Shown here: positions 1 to 8,497 of the stretch, one piece after another | Numbering within the stretch: the first letter of the stretch is position 1 | Layout: every line of letters begins with the position of its first letter | NCBI RefSeq assembly: GCF_020711235.1 | Contig: NZ_JAJFAV010000019.1 | Coordinates: forward strand, 58,553-122,552 | Direction of reading: 5' to 3' | Source: Hymenobacter sp. 15J16-1T3B | Lineage (GTDB): Bacteria > Bacteroidota > Bacteroidia > Cytophagales > Hymenobacteraceae | Length of the DNA: 64,000 nucleotides | Notes under the pieces: model-generated | What the model was told of the DNA's origin: nothing | What the model saw: only the letters and a program-made list of their open reading frames with translations | Database searches by the model: none | Made by a program: the position numbers and the translations under genes

Positions 1-44
1 TCATCCATGATGTCGTGCAGGCGGCCGGTAGCTTCGTAAGCCAT
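1..44 (-). CDS. DUF3127-like protein, N-terminus only (cut by window edge)
   Basis: Only the first 14 codons are inside the window. They read MAYEATGRLHDIMD, which resembles the start of the small DUF3127 proteins common in Bacteroidota (typically M-x-Y-[ED]-x-T-G-[KR]-L). A TAnnTTTG promoter box lies upstream on the minus strand at 80-87. The function of the family is not established. The call rests on very few residues, so it is tentative. Confidence 0.5.
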   Translation of the reverse strand, partial: MAYEATGRLHDIMD

Positions 45-389
45 AGTCAAAAGAAGGGGAGGTTTGAAAATTAGTAAGCCAAATCTACGAAAAATAATTC
101 CCTGGCGGAGGCCCAAAACAGGGTGCTGCCCGGGGCTATTTTCGGCGGCTAATATAAGCGTCAGGGAATGAAGCTGATGTGCAAAGTGTGTGGTTTTGCT
201 CAAAAAAATAGTTGACAAAGCTGGCTTGCTAAAAAAATGTGCATATCCGGCCGGCCCGGCTGCTGACTTGACCAGCTGCCGTCTCCGCACCGCCTCCCGC
301 ACGGCGCTCCTATATAATTAAGGAGTCGGCAACCTGAACCACACGGGCGCTGGGCCGTAATTTTGCCCGCGCACCTACCATCTTGCTGC
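45..389. other. Intergenic region between divergent genes, with two promoter boxes
   Basis: No convincing gene. It holds the minus-strand box TAGATTTG (80-87) for the left gene and the plus-strand box TAATTTTG (358-365) for the isoaspartyl peptidase. A short TA-rich motif followed by AAGGAGT sits at 311-326; similar motifs recur near 1519 and 4411. Confidence 0.6.
358..365 (+). promoter_or_regulatory. Bacteroidota -7 box TAATTTTG for the isoaspartyl peptidase
   Basis: Exact TAnnTTTG match 24 bp before the ATG at 390. It overlaps an alternative in-frame start at 363, which argues for initiation at 390. No clear TTG is visible at the expected upstream distance. Confidence 0.5.
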
Positions 390-1364
390 ATGCCCTCATT
401 TGCCCTTGCCTTGCACGGCGGCGCCGGCACCATTGCCCGCCACCTGCTCACTCCCGCCGCCGAGGCCCAGTACCGCCACGCCCTGCGCGAGGCCCTCACC
501 GCCGGCTACGACTTGCTGCGCCAGGGCGCCTCGGCCCTCGACGCGGTGGAGCACACCGTAGTGCAGCTCGAAAACTGCCCCTTGTTCAACGCCGGCCGCG
601 GCGCGGTGTTCACCCACGAAGGCCACCACGAAATGGACGCGTCGGTGATGGTGGGACACACGCGGCTGGCCGGCGCGGTAACAGGCGTGCGTGCCATTCA
701 GAACCCCATCCGGGCTGCGCGCCTGGTGATGGAGAAATCGGAGCACGTGCTGCTGGCCTGGCCCGGTGCCGAAGAGTTTGCCCGCCAGCAGGGGCTCGCG
801 ATGCAGCCGCCCGACTATTTTTTCACCGAGCACCGCTACCAGCAGTTGCAGGAAGCCTTGGCCAGCGGGCAGGTGCGCCTCGACCACAGCGATGATGCCC
901 CGCTCGAAGAACCCAAAGCCGTCAACGAAGACCCCAAAAAGAAGATGGGCACGGTGGGCGCGGTGGCGCTGGACCAGCACGGCCACCTGGCCGCTGCCAC
1001 CAGCACCGGCGGCATGACCAACAAACGCTTTTCCCGCATCGGCGACTCCCCGCTCATCGGGGCCGGCACCTGGGCCGACGACCGGACCTGCGCCATTAGC
1101 TGCACCGGCCACGGCGAGTTTTTCATGCGGGCGGTAGTAGCCCACGACATTGCTTGCCTGATGGAGTACCGCGGCTTGAGCTTGGCCGAGGCCTGCCGGG
1201 TGGTGGTCCACGACAAACTGGCGCCCGTCGGCGGGGAAGGTGGGCTGGTGGCCGTCGATGCCCGCGGCAACATCGCGCTGCCCTTCAACTCCGAGGGCAT
1301 GTACCGCGCCAGCGTCAGCAGCGAGTCACCTCTCTTCGTCGGCATTTACAACGACGAGCAGTAA
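390..1364 (+). CDS. Isoaspartyl peptidase / L-asparaginase (type 2, Ntn hydrolase)
   Basis: A 324-residue plant-type asparaginase/isoaspartyl peptidase. These enzymes are made as a precursor that cleaves itself before a threonine, which becomes the nucleophile; they hydrolyse beta-aspartyl dipeptides and asparagine. Visible marks are LALHGGAGTI at the N-terminus, the cleavage site KKMGTVGAVALD with catalytic Thr188, and the downstream TSTGGMTNK and GDSPLIGAGTWAD loops, all in the family order. The length fits. I start at 390 because an upstream in-frame start at 363 would lie inside a promoter box. It converges on a cyanophycinase gene; together they could turn cyanophycin into beta-Asp-Arg and then free amino acids. 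No signal peptide, so probably cytoplasmic. Confidence 0.93.
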   Translation: MPSFALALHGGAGTIARHLLTPAAEAQYRHALREALTAGYDLLRQGASALDAVEHTVVQLENCPLFNAGRGAVFTHEGHHEMDASVMVGHTRLAGAVTGVRAIQNPIRAARLVMEKSEHVLLAWPGAEEFARQQGLAMQPPDYFFTEHRYQQLQEALASGQVRLDHSDDAPLEEPKAVNEDPKKKMGTVGAVALDQHGHLAAATSTGGMTNKRFSRIGDSPLIGAGTWADDRTCAISCTGHGEFFMRAVVAHDIACLMEYRGLSLAEACRVVVHDKLAPVGGEGGLVAVDARGNIALPFNSEGMYRASVSSESPLFVGIYNDEQ

Positions 1365-1480
1365 CATTCCGCTCCGCGTTGCTGGCTTCCGAATGGTTCG
1401 ACGACGCGCGAAGCAGCGTTTGGTGCTACTGCCGGGCGTCGGGGCCGCATAGGGTTGCCACGTTGCTTACCTGAAAAACA

Positions 1481-1518
1481 GCGCGGGCCGGAACGACAAC
1501 TGTCGCTCCGGCCCGCGC
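1481..1518. terminator. Bidirectional hairpin terminator between convergent genes
   Basis: A GC-rich 17-bp stem (one mismatch) with a short loop, lying between the isoaspartyl peptidase and cyanophycinase stop codons. A TA-rich tract follows on the plus side and a run of A precedes it at 1474-1478, which gives T residues for the minus transcript. Confidence 0.75.
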
Positions 1519-1539
1519 TATATATATAAGGAGTAGCCG

Positions 1540-2469
1540 CTACGAAACGGCCGGCGTGGTGATGGCCGCGGCGGTGGGCCCGAAGGCCTCGTCGTGGGTG
1601 CGCTTGTCGACGAAGAATTTTCGTTCGCGGATGTCGTACACGTTGCCCTTGGCCAGCACGTGCATGGTCATGTTCTCGATGGACAGCGCCGTGCCCTTGG
1701 CCGCGCCGGGCGTGTTGTTGTGCCGGATGTTGTGCCCGTCGATGATGATGACCAGATTCGAGCCGATGGTTTCAATCAGGTTGCCCTCGCGGATGAGCAC
1801 GCCGGTGTCTTCGCCCAGCCCGATGCCGATGAGCCGCGGGTGCAGGCCCACCGCCTCGATGAGCCGGCCGAAACGGCCGCGCTTCACGAAGTGCGAGTCG
1901 ATGACCACATTTTGAATCAGTGCCAGGCCGGTGCCCATTTTCACGGCGCCCTTCATCAGGGCCTCGGGCACCGAGCCACCGCGAATCATGATCTGCGACA
2001 TGGCCATGGCCCCGGCCGAGGTGCCGGCAATGACAAAGTTGGGCTCCTGCTGGTAGCGGGTGGTCAGCAACTCCAGAAAGCGCGTGCCGCCGAACATTTC
2101 CTTGAGCCGCGACTGGTCGCCGCCCGAAAACATGATGATATCGGCCGCGGCCAGGCGCTGCAGGTACTCGGGCTGGTCGGTGTCGGCGGGCACGCGGATG
2201 TCGAGCACGCCCACGTTCAGGCAATTGAGCATGCCGAACGAGGAAACGTAGATGGCGCCCACTTCCTCCGGAATCATGGAAGCGGTGGTTACGACTTCGA
2301 TGCGCGGATCGGCTTTGCCGCTTTCCAGCACCACGCGTTTCAGAATCCCGAGCTCAAAGAAGTTCAGGTAGTATTTCTTGCGGCGGCGCGGGTTGGGGTT
2401 GGCGTAGGTGCCTTTGTCTTCGTTGCCGCCAACGGCAATGAGCTTACCCAGGGGTTTCAGAGCGTCCAA
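1540..2469 (-). CDS. cphB: Cyanophycinase (S51 peptidase family)
   Basis: A 309-residue cyanophycinase, a serine exopeptidase that releases beta-Asp-Arg dipeptides from the storage polymer cyanophycin. The serine elbow GTSAGAMAM (Ser151), FSGGDQSRL at about 114-122 and the N-terminal LIAVGGNEDKG are characteristic. The frame has a stop codon directly before a TTG codon at 2469, so TTG is the only plausible start that keeps the N-terminal strand. It converges with an isoaspartyl peptidase, which would process its dipeptide product. No cyanophycin synthetase lies in the window; in related genomes it is often nearby, so it may be just outside. No signal peptide is visible. S51 enzymes can also act on other beta-linked or alpha-Asp peptides, so the substrate is an inference. 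Confidence 0.93.
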   Translation of the reverse strand: MDALKPLGKLIAVGGNEDKGTYANPNPRRRKKYYLNFFELGILKRVVLESGKADPRIEVVTTASMIPEEVGAIYVSSFGMLNCLNVGVLDIRVPADTDQPEYLQRLAAADIIMFSGGDQSRLKEMFGGTRFLELLTTRYQQEPNFVIAGTSAGAMAMSQIMIRGGSVPEALMKGAVKMGTGLALIQNVVIDSHFVKRGRFGRLIEAVGLHPRLIGIGLGEDTGVLIREGNLIETIGSNLVIIIDGHNIRHNNTPGAAKGTALSIENMTMHVLAKGNVYDIRERKFFVDKRTHDEAFGPTAAAITTPAVS

Positions 2470-2611
2470 CTAGCTAAAGGAAGGTTGTCTTGGGGTGAAA
2501 AATAGACCACGGGCCCGTATGCAAGCCTGAGGCCAAAAATGCCCAGCCGCCGCGCGGGATAGGCGCGAGGAGCTGCTGCGCAAAGCCGGAAAGTGGCGGC
2601 CGCCAAGCGCC

Positions 2612-4414
2612 TTACGCGCCGGCCGGTTTGCCTACTAACGTATCCAGTGTGCTGGTGGATACAGCGTGGTAGTTGGGGCGGGCGCGCTGGTAAATCTCCC
2701 GCGCCCGCGCTGTGCCCTCGGGCGTAGCCAGCAGCGCCTTGTAGAGCGGCACCAAAAATTTGCGCCGGCCTACGCGGGTCAGAAACTCAGCCAGCGCCGC
2801 GTCGGCGGCGTGGTAGCCAGCCCGTACGGCAAGGGGCAGCCAAGCCGTCAGGATTTCGGCGTTGCCGGATTGAGTGAACCCAAAAGCCTGGTCGAGTTGC
2901 TGCAACTGCTCGGCGCTGATGTGTTCGGGCAGGCCGTGCAGGAAGTGCACCCACTCGTGGCTGCTCCACGCGGCGGTGTCGAGGGCGGCCGGCGCGACCC
3001 CGTGGCGCCAGCTCTGCAAAGCCGCTTCCACGCTGGCAAAGCGCTCCGACTGCACCGGCGGCGCCACGGCCGGAATGCCCGGGGCGTTTATCCATTTGTC
3101 GAGCTGCAGCTTTTCCTCCGCGCCCGGCACGCGGTCGAGCAGCTCGCGCCGCAGGTAGGCCACAAAGTGCGCCGTGTCCATGGACTGGAAGGCGTGCTCG
3201 GCGAAGTACTTGGTGATAAAGGCGTCGAGCTTTTCGCGGCCGACGATGCTTTCTAAGGTCAGCAGCAGGTAATTACCTTTCTCGTAGGCAATTTCGTTGA
3301 GCCCTTCGTCTGGGTCGCGGCCGGCTAGGTTCAGGTGCAGGTGGGTGTCGATGCTTTCTTTGCCCAATTCGTCAATGGTGTGGTGCAGGCCGGTTTGGCC
3401 GAGCACCTGCAGCATGTCGGCGTAGGACCGGCCGTAGAGGCGCTCCATGATGCGACGCTCGAAGTACACCGTGAAGCCCTCGTTTAGCCAGAAGTCGTTC
3501 CAGGTGGCGTTGGTCACCAAGTTGCCCGACCAAGAGTGCGCCAACTCGTGTGCCACCAGGCTGGTCAGGCTTCGGTCGCCGGCCAGGATGGTGGGCGTGA
3601 CGAAGGTGAGGCGCGGGTTTTCCATGCCGCCGAAGGGAAAGGAGGGCGGCAGCACCAGCAGGTCGTACCGCTCCCAGCGGTAGGGGCCGTACAGCTCTTC
3701 GGCGGCGGCCACCATGGGTTCTAGGTCGCCAAATTCCGCGGTGGCCACCGGCAGCGTCACGGGTTCGGCGTACACGCCGGTGCGCGGGCTCAGCGCCTCG
3801 AAGCGCAGGTCGCCCACGGCCAGGGCCATCAGGTAGGCCGGAATCGGCTGGGGCATGCGGAAGCGGTACTCGCCCGTGGCCGACAGCGCCTGCGGGTTTT
3901 CGGCGCTCATCAGCGCCAGCAGTTCCTGCGGGCCGCGCACGGTGGCGTCGTAGGTGAAGCGGATGCCGGGCGAATCTTGGCAGGGAATCCAGGTGCGGGC
4001 GAGAATGGCCTGCGACTGGGTGAAGAGAAACGGGTACTGCTTGCCGGCCGTTTGCTCGGGGCTCAGCCATTGCAGCGCGGCCGCGTCGGGAGCGGTGCGG
4101 TAGCGGATGGAAATCTGCTCCTCGCCGGGCCGCACGTGAATGCGCAGCGGGCGGCCGAGCACCGGGTCGTCGTCGCCCAGCTCGAAGTGGGTGAGAGTCG
4201 CGCCGTCGGCCAGGGTCACGGCTTCAATGGCTAGGCCGCGCGTGTCGAGCCACAGATCCGTCGCGCCGGGCTGCACGTCGAGCTGCCACGTGGCGGTGCC
4301 GTGCAGGCTGCGGCTGGCAAAGTCCACGGTCAGGTCGAGCGAGAGGTGACGCACCGCGGCTTCGGCGGGGCGGGCGCAGCTGTGCGGGTCGGCGGCGAGC
4401 AGGGGAACGGCCAT
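2612..4414 (-). CDS. M1 family zinc aminopeptidase (leukotriene A4 hydrolase-like)
   Basis: A 600-residue M1 metallopeptidase that removes N-terminal residues from peptides. The exopeptidase motif GGMEN (262-266), the zinc motif HELAHSW (289-293) and the third zinc ligand in WLNEGFT (Glu312) are all present. The order is an N-terminal beta domain, the thermolysin-like catalytic domain and a C-terminal helical domain with LTA4-hydrolase-like features (about 460-590). The ATG at 4414 leaves a short N-terminus with no clear signal peptide, so it is probably cytoplasmic, although homologues are often exported. It is divergent from the L,D-transpeptidase gene across a 357-bp gap. Confidence 0.93.
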   Translation of the reverse strand: MAVPLLAADPHSCARPAEAAVRHLSLDLTVDFASRSLHGTATWQLDVQPGATDLWLDTRGLAIEAVTLADGATLTHFELGDDDPVLGRPLRIHVRPGEEQISIRYRTAPDAAALQWLSPEQTAGKQYPFLFTQSQAILARTWIPCQDSPGIRFTYDATVRGPQELLALMSAENPQALSATGEYRFRMPQPIPAYLMALAVGDLRFEALSPRTGVYAEPVTLPVATAEFGDLEPMVAAAEELYGPYRWERYDLLVLPPSFPFGGMENPRLTFVTPTILAGDRSLTSLVAHELAHSWSGNLVTNATWNDFWLNEGFTVYFERRIMERLYGRSYADMLQVLGQTGLHHTIDELGKESIDTHLHLNLAGRDPDEGLNEIAYEKGNYLLLTLESIVGREKLDAFITKYFAEHAFQSMDTAHFVAYLRRELLDRVPGAEEKLQLDKWINAPGIPAVAPPVQSERFASVEAALQSWRHGVAPAALDTAAWSSHEWVHFLHGLPEHISAEQLQQLDQAFGFTQSGNAEILTAWLPLAVRAGYHAADAALAEFLTRVGRRKFLVPLYKALLATPEGTARAREIYQRARPNYHAVSTSTLDTLVGKPAGA

Positions 4415-4771
4415 ATATTATAAGGAGTGGGTGAGGTCAACGAGGACAGCAAAGATAACCGCCCCGGGGCGGGCTGGGTTTGGCGCGCGGTGAAGAAATC
4501 AGAGTGGCTCAAGCCGGCGAGGTGCCGCTGAGGGGCGGCGCGCGGCCCAACCTAAACCGGTTGTTTTGGCGCGGCAGGCCGGTATATATCTGTTTAGAAA
4601 TGTTTTCGGCGCCGGGCTTTTCGGCTATCTTGCAGGCTGGAAACCCGCTGGTGAAGGCAACCTGCCGCCCACCGACGGAGTACAACGAGGCAAGCGCCGC
4701 TGCGGCCAAACGAGCGTTTGGGCCTTTCACCGCAGCCAAGCGCCCTGCCGCCTTGTTTTCCACCCTCCCCA
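4415..4771. other. Divergent intergenic region, no gene seen
   Basis: This stretch separates the M1 peptidase and L,D-transpeptidase starts and must hold both promoters. I see no exact TAnnTTTG box. A third copy of the TA-rich/AAGGAGT motif sits at its left edge (4411-4427), overlapping the M1 start codon. Confidence 0.5.
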
Positions 4772-6562
4772 ATGAACGCTTCGGTTAAATCCGCTTTCTA
4801 TTCCACCTTCATGCTGTGGCTGGCCCTTTGCCTGCTGCTGGTTACCAGTGCGTGTAGCCAGGAGCAGAAAGCGAAGGTCCAAGACGCAGCCGCCGACCTG
4901 CTGCCCGGCCAGGGCAAGCTCGCCGGCCCGCAGCCGCGCGTCGATACCGTGTACGTCGAGAAGTACATGGCCGCCAAGCCGGCATTCAAAGACGAAATCG
5001 AGTGGGGCAAAAAGTTCTACAAGGAGCGCGACGGCCGCCTCGGCTGGTTTAAAAACCACGAGCTGGTGCCTCAAACCGAGCGCATGCTCTCCGAGCTGAA
5101 CAAAGCCGGCGAGAACGGCTTGGACCCCAAAAAGTACCGCGTCGTCGACTTCGAGCAGCTCTTTGCCCAGATCAAAAAAGCGCCGGATACCACCGCGCGC
5201 AACGCCCTCGAAAAGGAAATCGACGTGGCGCTGTCGGCCACGTACTTCAACTGGGCCGACGACTTCTACCGCGGCATCGTGGATCCGCGGGAAGTAAAAA
5301 ACATCGATTGGAAGGTCAAACGCAACAAAATCAAGTTGCACAAGGCCCTCATGACCATACTCCAAGAGCGCGAAAGTACCTACCCGTACTACGAATTCGC
5401 GCCCTTGCACCCCGAATACGACCGGCTGCGCAAGGCGCTGGCCAACTACCGCGCCATGCAACGCAACGGCGGTTGGCAGCCCGTGCCCGCCGTGAAGAAG
5501 CCCCTGCGCGTGGGCGACTCCTCGTCGGTAGTGCCCGCGGTGCGCCGTCGCCTGCTCGGCTTCAACCCCGACGGCACGCCCAACCCGGCCGTGAGCAACG
5601 CGCCGGTGCAAGCCGTGCCTGTATCGAACAAACCCGGGCAGCCGGCCTCGGCCGCGCCGCGCGAGTCGCACAAATACGACGCCGAACTGGCCGAGGCCGT
5701 CAAAGCCTTTCAGCAGCAAACCGGGCTCAAATCCGACGGCCGCCTGACGCCCGAAACGGTGAACATGCTCAACATTCCGTTGCAGCGCCGCATCGACCAG
5801 ATCATCGTCAACATGGAACGCTGGCGCTGGATACCCAAGCGCTTCGAGCCGAACTACCTGCTGGTAAACATTCCCGACTACCACATGTGGGTGTACGAGA
5901 ACGGCAAGCCGGCCTTGGACATGCGCGTCATCGTGGGCAAGACCCTGAACGCAACGCCCGTGTTCAGCGACAAGATGGAGTACGTGGTGCTGGCGCCGTA
6001 CTGGAACGTGCCCTTCAGCATCATCGACAAAGAGCTGCGCAACAAGCTGGCGGCCGACCCCAACGGGACCCTCGACCGTCTCGATATGGAAGTGGTGAAG
6101 GGCTACGGCGCCAAGGCCACCCCCGTGGACCCGACGAGCATCGACTGGGCCAACCTCACGCAGGACACGTGGAAGTACACGCTCCGCAAACGACCCGGCC
6201 CCAAGAACGATTTGGGCGACGTGAAGTTTTTGTTCCCTAATTCTCAGGACATCTACTTACACGACACGCCGCACGATGAGCTGTTCAGTCAGGCCAAGCG
6301 TGGCTTCAGCCACGGCTGTGTGCGCGTGGAAAAGCCGCTGGTGCTGGCCGAGTACCTGTTGCGCAACAAGCCCGGTTGGGACATGAGCAAGATTCAGCAG
6401 ACGGTGGCGGAAGGGAAGGAGCAATACGTGACCCTGCCTGAGAAACTGCCCGTCTACTTGGTGTACTTCACCGCTTGGGTGGACGACGCCGGCAATCTGC
6501 ATTTCCGCGACGACATCTATGGCCACGACAAAGCGCTGGCCCAAGAATACTTCAGCGCCTAG
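4772..6562 (+). CDS. L,D-transpeptidase lipoprotein (YcbB-like, YkuD domain)
   Basis: A 596-residue cell-envelope enzyme that forms 3-3 peptidoglycan cross-links or attaches proteins to peptidoglycan. The N-terminus is a lipoprotein signal (hydrophobic segment, then TSAC with Cys28 as the lipidated residue). Next come a scaffold region (about 50-230), a peptidoglycan-binding domain (around AVKAFQQQTGLKSDGRLTP, about 290-320) and a YkuD catalytic domain ending in the signature FSHGCVRVEKP with Cys516. This is the layout of YcbB/LdtD proteins. The ATG at 4772 is chosen over an upstream one because it starts the signal peptide directly. An inverted repeat follows the gene. Confidence 0.93.
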   Translation: MNASVKSAFYSTFMLWLALCLLLVTSACSQEQKAKVQDAAADLLPGQGKLAGPQPRVDTVYVEKYMAAKPAFKDEIEWGKKFYKERDGRLGWFKNHELVPQTERMLSELNKAGENGLDPKKYRVVDFEQLFAQIKKAPDTTARNALEKEIDVALSATYFNWADDFYRGIVDPREVKNIDWKVKRNKIKLHKALMTILQERESTYPYYEFAPLHPEYDRLRKALANYRAMQRNGGWQPVPAVKKPLRVGDSSSVVPAVRRRLLGFNPDGTPNPAVSNAPVQAVPVSNKPGQPASAAPRESHKYDAELAEAVKAFQQQTGLKSDGRLTPETVNMLNIPLQRRIDQIIVNMERWRWIPKRFEPNYLLVNIPDYHMWVYENGKPALDMRVIVGKTLNATPVFSDKMEYVVLAPYWNVPFSIIDKELRNKLAADPNGTLDRLDMEVVKGYGAKATPVDPTSIDWANLTQDTWKYTLRKRPGPKNDLGDVKFLFPNSQDIYLHDTPHDELFSQAKRGFSHGCVRVEKPLVLAEYLLRNKPGWDMSKIQQTVAEGKEQYVTLPEKLPVYLVYFTAWVDDAGNLHFRDDIYGHDKALAQEYFSA

Positions 6563-6604
6563 TCGCAACTCGCTGCGCGGAGCCACGCGTCCGGGCTATT
6601 CATC

Positions 6605-6640
6605 AACGCCGCCGTTCCAGTACGCTGGAGCGGCGGCGTT
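6605..6640 (+). terminator. Hairpin terminator after the L,D-transpeptidase
   Basis: Two 16-base arms separated by TACG, with one G-T wobble, 42 bp after the stop. There is only a short T stretch after it, so termination strength is uncertain. Confidence 0.6.
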
Positions 6641-6790
6641 TGCGTGTTGGGAGAACCATCGAATTTCTACTCACAGCTTTGAGCAGGTGATGTCGGCACG
6701 TAAACAGGCGGCTTGAGCACACGAGAGTGTGCTGACGGTTTCTAGAATAGTGCCCAAGCAAGCCTGGGAGCAGCTGTTTACATTTGATAC

Positions 6791-6814
6791 TTATGTAAAT
6801 TGAAATTTACATAA
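6791..6814. promoter_or_regulatory. 24-bp palindrome upstream of the XRE regulator gene
   Basis: Left arm TTATGTAAATT and right arm AATTTACATAA are exact reverse complements around a central GA. The position, about 100 bp upstream of the promoter, fits an operator, possibly bound by the XRE protein encoded downstream. The binding protein is inferred. Confidence 0.5.
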
Positions 6815-6891
6815 TTGAAAAATCGGCCATCTTTTTGTTTATAAATTTTATTAATGTAATCAATGGTTAAAAATCATAGTTTGACTTTGAA

Positions 6892-6922
6892 TTGGGTTGC
6901 CAGGTGGATGTTGGTAGTTTTG
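6892..6922 (+). promoter_or_regulatory. Promoter of the XRE gene (TTG ... TAGTTTTG)
   Basis: TTG at 6892-6894, a 20-bp spacer and an exact TAnnTTTG box at 6915-6922 match the Bacteroidota promoter pattern. The ATG is at 6942, giving a leader of roughly 14 bases. Confidence 0.65.
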
Positions 6923-6941
6923 TAAACTCGCTTTAAACGCC

Positions 6942-7514
6942 ATGGTCGACCGAATCCGCCAGCTGCTGCAAGTGCGGCAGCTAACCCCGACGCAGTTTGC
7001 CGATACTATTGGGGTAGCGCGCCCCATTGTGAGTCACATTCTGGGCGGACGGAACAAGCCCAGCCTGGAAGTCGTGCAGAAAATCATTGCTGCGTTTCCC
7101 GACGTCGCCATGCCTTGGCTGCTCACCGGGCAGGGTCCTATGCTTGCTAGCGGAGCCACCGACCAGCTAAGCCGGCAGGTGGAGCGTTCAAACGGCCCCG
7201 TGAAGCTCACGGATACTCCTGCTCGGCCCCGGGCTACGGCCAAAAGCGATAAGGCCAGCAGCGGGGCCGAAACCACACGCATTGCCGCCGAGCAGAAGTC
7301 GGATGCGGCCCTTACGGAGCTTGCCGCTACACCGCCGACGCCCCCTGCTGCTCTAACAGACGCGGCAATTGCCACAGTAGCTACTGGGGCGGTGGTGGCT
7401 GCTGCACCGTCGCTCAGCTTGGAACCCAAGCCTGCCAAGACTATTCGCCGGGTGCTGATATTCTACAGCGACGGCACCTTTACAGACTTCAGCCCTGCAT
7501 CAGAAGGAATCTAG
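6942..7514 (+). CDS. XRE-family helix-turn-helix regulator with low-complexity tail
   Basis: A 190-residue protein. Residues 1-70 form a Cro/CI-type HTH (RIRQLLQVRQLTPTQFADTI, then ARPIVSHILGGRNKPSLE). The rest is rich in Ala, Thr and Pro, ending in a short conserved-looking patch (RRVLIFYSDGTFTDFSP). Proteins of this layout are frequent in Hymenobacter-type genomes and are presumed DNA-binding regulators; the target is unknown. It has its own promoter and sits beside a 24-bp palindrome that could be its operator. It is followed by a long AT-rich non-coding stretch, so it seems to be transcribed alone. Confidence 0.85.
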   Translation: MVDRIRQLLQVRQLTPTQFADTIGVARPIVSHILGGRNKPSLEVVQKIIAAFPDVAMPWLLTGQGPMLASGATDQLSRQVERSNGPVKLTDTPARPRATAKSDKASSGAETTRIAAEQKSDAALTELAATPPTPPAALTDAAIATVATGAVVAAAPSLSLEPKPAKTIRRVLIFYSDGTFTDFSPASEGI

Positions 7515-8223
7515 CCTTGAGCGACTCGAAAAGGGTAGTTACTGGCTCCTCACATTGATTAGTGTAACTAAGAGAGTCGTCGCGCCAGTGGCGATGAGAA
7601 GGCAGGATTATATTCTTAACTGCCTCTTTGGTAGGGAAGATGAAGTAAATGATGTGCTTGGTTAAACTATACTTGTCATGTTGTCATTATTGCCTTGTGA
7701 ATCGAGATAGATATGATTGTATAAGATTCTTGTTATCAGAGCTAAATGTAAGTAGTGTTCTACTATGACTTTTGATTTAGTAGTTAAGGTAAGAGCTTGT
7801 TGTATTGCAGGAATTATATTATTTTATAAATGCCAATAATAGGGATGTATACAACTCTTGCGGATAAAGAATTTGCTAAAAATAGGAGCATGGAGATTTC
7901 TGTGTATTATCATATACGTCAATAAGCTAGGCTAAGCCAATGCAGTTAGCGTTATCACTTATGATGAAAGGGTTTGTTAGAATGTTAATCAAACCTTTCA
8001 GGGGCGCGGGAATCCAGTGTGGTGATTGTGTTTTGTAAATTATGGTGTTTGGGAGTTACCCCTGGTACTTGGGTACATATACGTATGTAAAGACCTGCCG
8101 ATTGTGATTAGCAGCTGTAGATATCTGTCCAAAGGGAAGGAAGAGCGGCGAGCCGAAGAATCCTTGCCCAGACATCTGCACGAACCCTTGTCGGAATACA
8201 GAAGCGCTGCTTACCTTTGGGGC
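7515..8223. other. AT-rich 709-bp stretch without a convincing gene
   Basis: Composition is much more AT-rich than the flanks. I see an imperfect hairpin at 7967-8001 (11-bp stem, one bulge) and a possible 32-codon ORF at 7940-8038 whose product ends in CGDCVL; neither is convincing alone. A promoter for the small lipoprotein lies at its right end. It could encode a small RNA or be an acquired remnant. Confidence 0.5.
8188..8219 (+). promoter_or_regulatory. Promoter of small lipoprotein (TTG ... TACCTTTG), leaderless spacing
   Basis: TTG at 8188-8190, a 21-bp spacer and TACCTTTG at 8212-8219. Only 4 bases separate the box from the ATG at 8224, so transcription should begin at or next to the start codon. 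Confidence 0.65.
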
Positions 8224-8397
8224 ATGAAGAAGACCTGCCTGCTCGCTTTATTTGCCTGGGTGGCCGTGCTGGCCACGTCGTGCACGCCCCCGCCGAATGC
8301 TGAACAAGACCCCAACGCTGATGCTGCTTACAAGCGCAGCCACCGGCCTGAAGGTTACCGCGAAGCACAGAGCAGCAACCCGAACGCCATCAAATAG
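8224..8397 (+). CDS. Small predicted lipoprotein, 57 aa
   Basis: A short exported protein: MKK start, hydrophobic core and a lipobox ending ATSC with Cys20, leaving a mature peptide of about 38 residues that is polar and rich in Pro, Asn and Asp. The ATG at 8224 is favoured over upstream in-frame starts because it begins the signal sequence and follows a promoter box by 4 bases. A strong hairpin terminator follows, so it is a single-gene unit. The function is unknown; small lipoproteins of this kind are common in the Bacteroidota. Confidence 0.75.
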   Translation: MKKTCLLALFAWVAVLATSCTPPPNAEQDPNADAAYKRSHRPEGYREAQSSNPNAIK

Positions 8398-8417
8398 CCT
8401 GATCGGCCTGCGGCCAT

Positions 8418-8473
8418 CACCACGCAAAACGCCCCACCTGGACCGCGGTTCAGGTGGGGCGTTTTGCGTGGTG
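8418..8473 (+). terminator. Strong hairpin terminator (23-bp perfect stem)
   Basis: Arms at 8418-8440 and 8451-8473 are perfect reverse complements with a 10-base loop. It lies between the lipoprotein gene and the convergent gene at 8498 and probably serves both. Confidence 0.8.
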
Positions 8474-8497
8474 GCGGTATTGAACAGCCGGCCGGAC

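Larger units (their letters stand above)
6641..6941. other. AT-rich intergenic region with operator-like palindrome and promoter
   Basis: Base composition shifts sharply to AT here. A palindrome with 11-bp arms and a 2-base centre lies at 6791-6814, and a promoter for the XRE gene is at 6892-6922. No gene is visible. Confidence 0.6.

Noticed and set aside
6942..8397. XRE regulator plus small lipoprotein as a toxin-antitoxin pair
   Set aside because: They are 709 bp apart with separate promoters, and the lipoprotein has a standard lipobox rather than features of a toxin.
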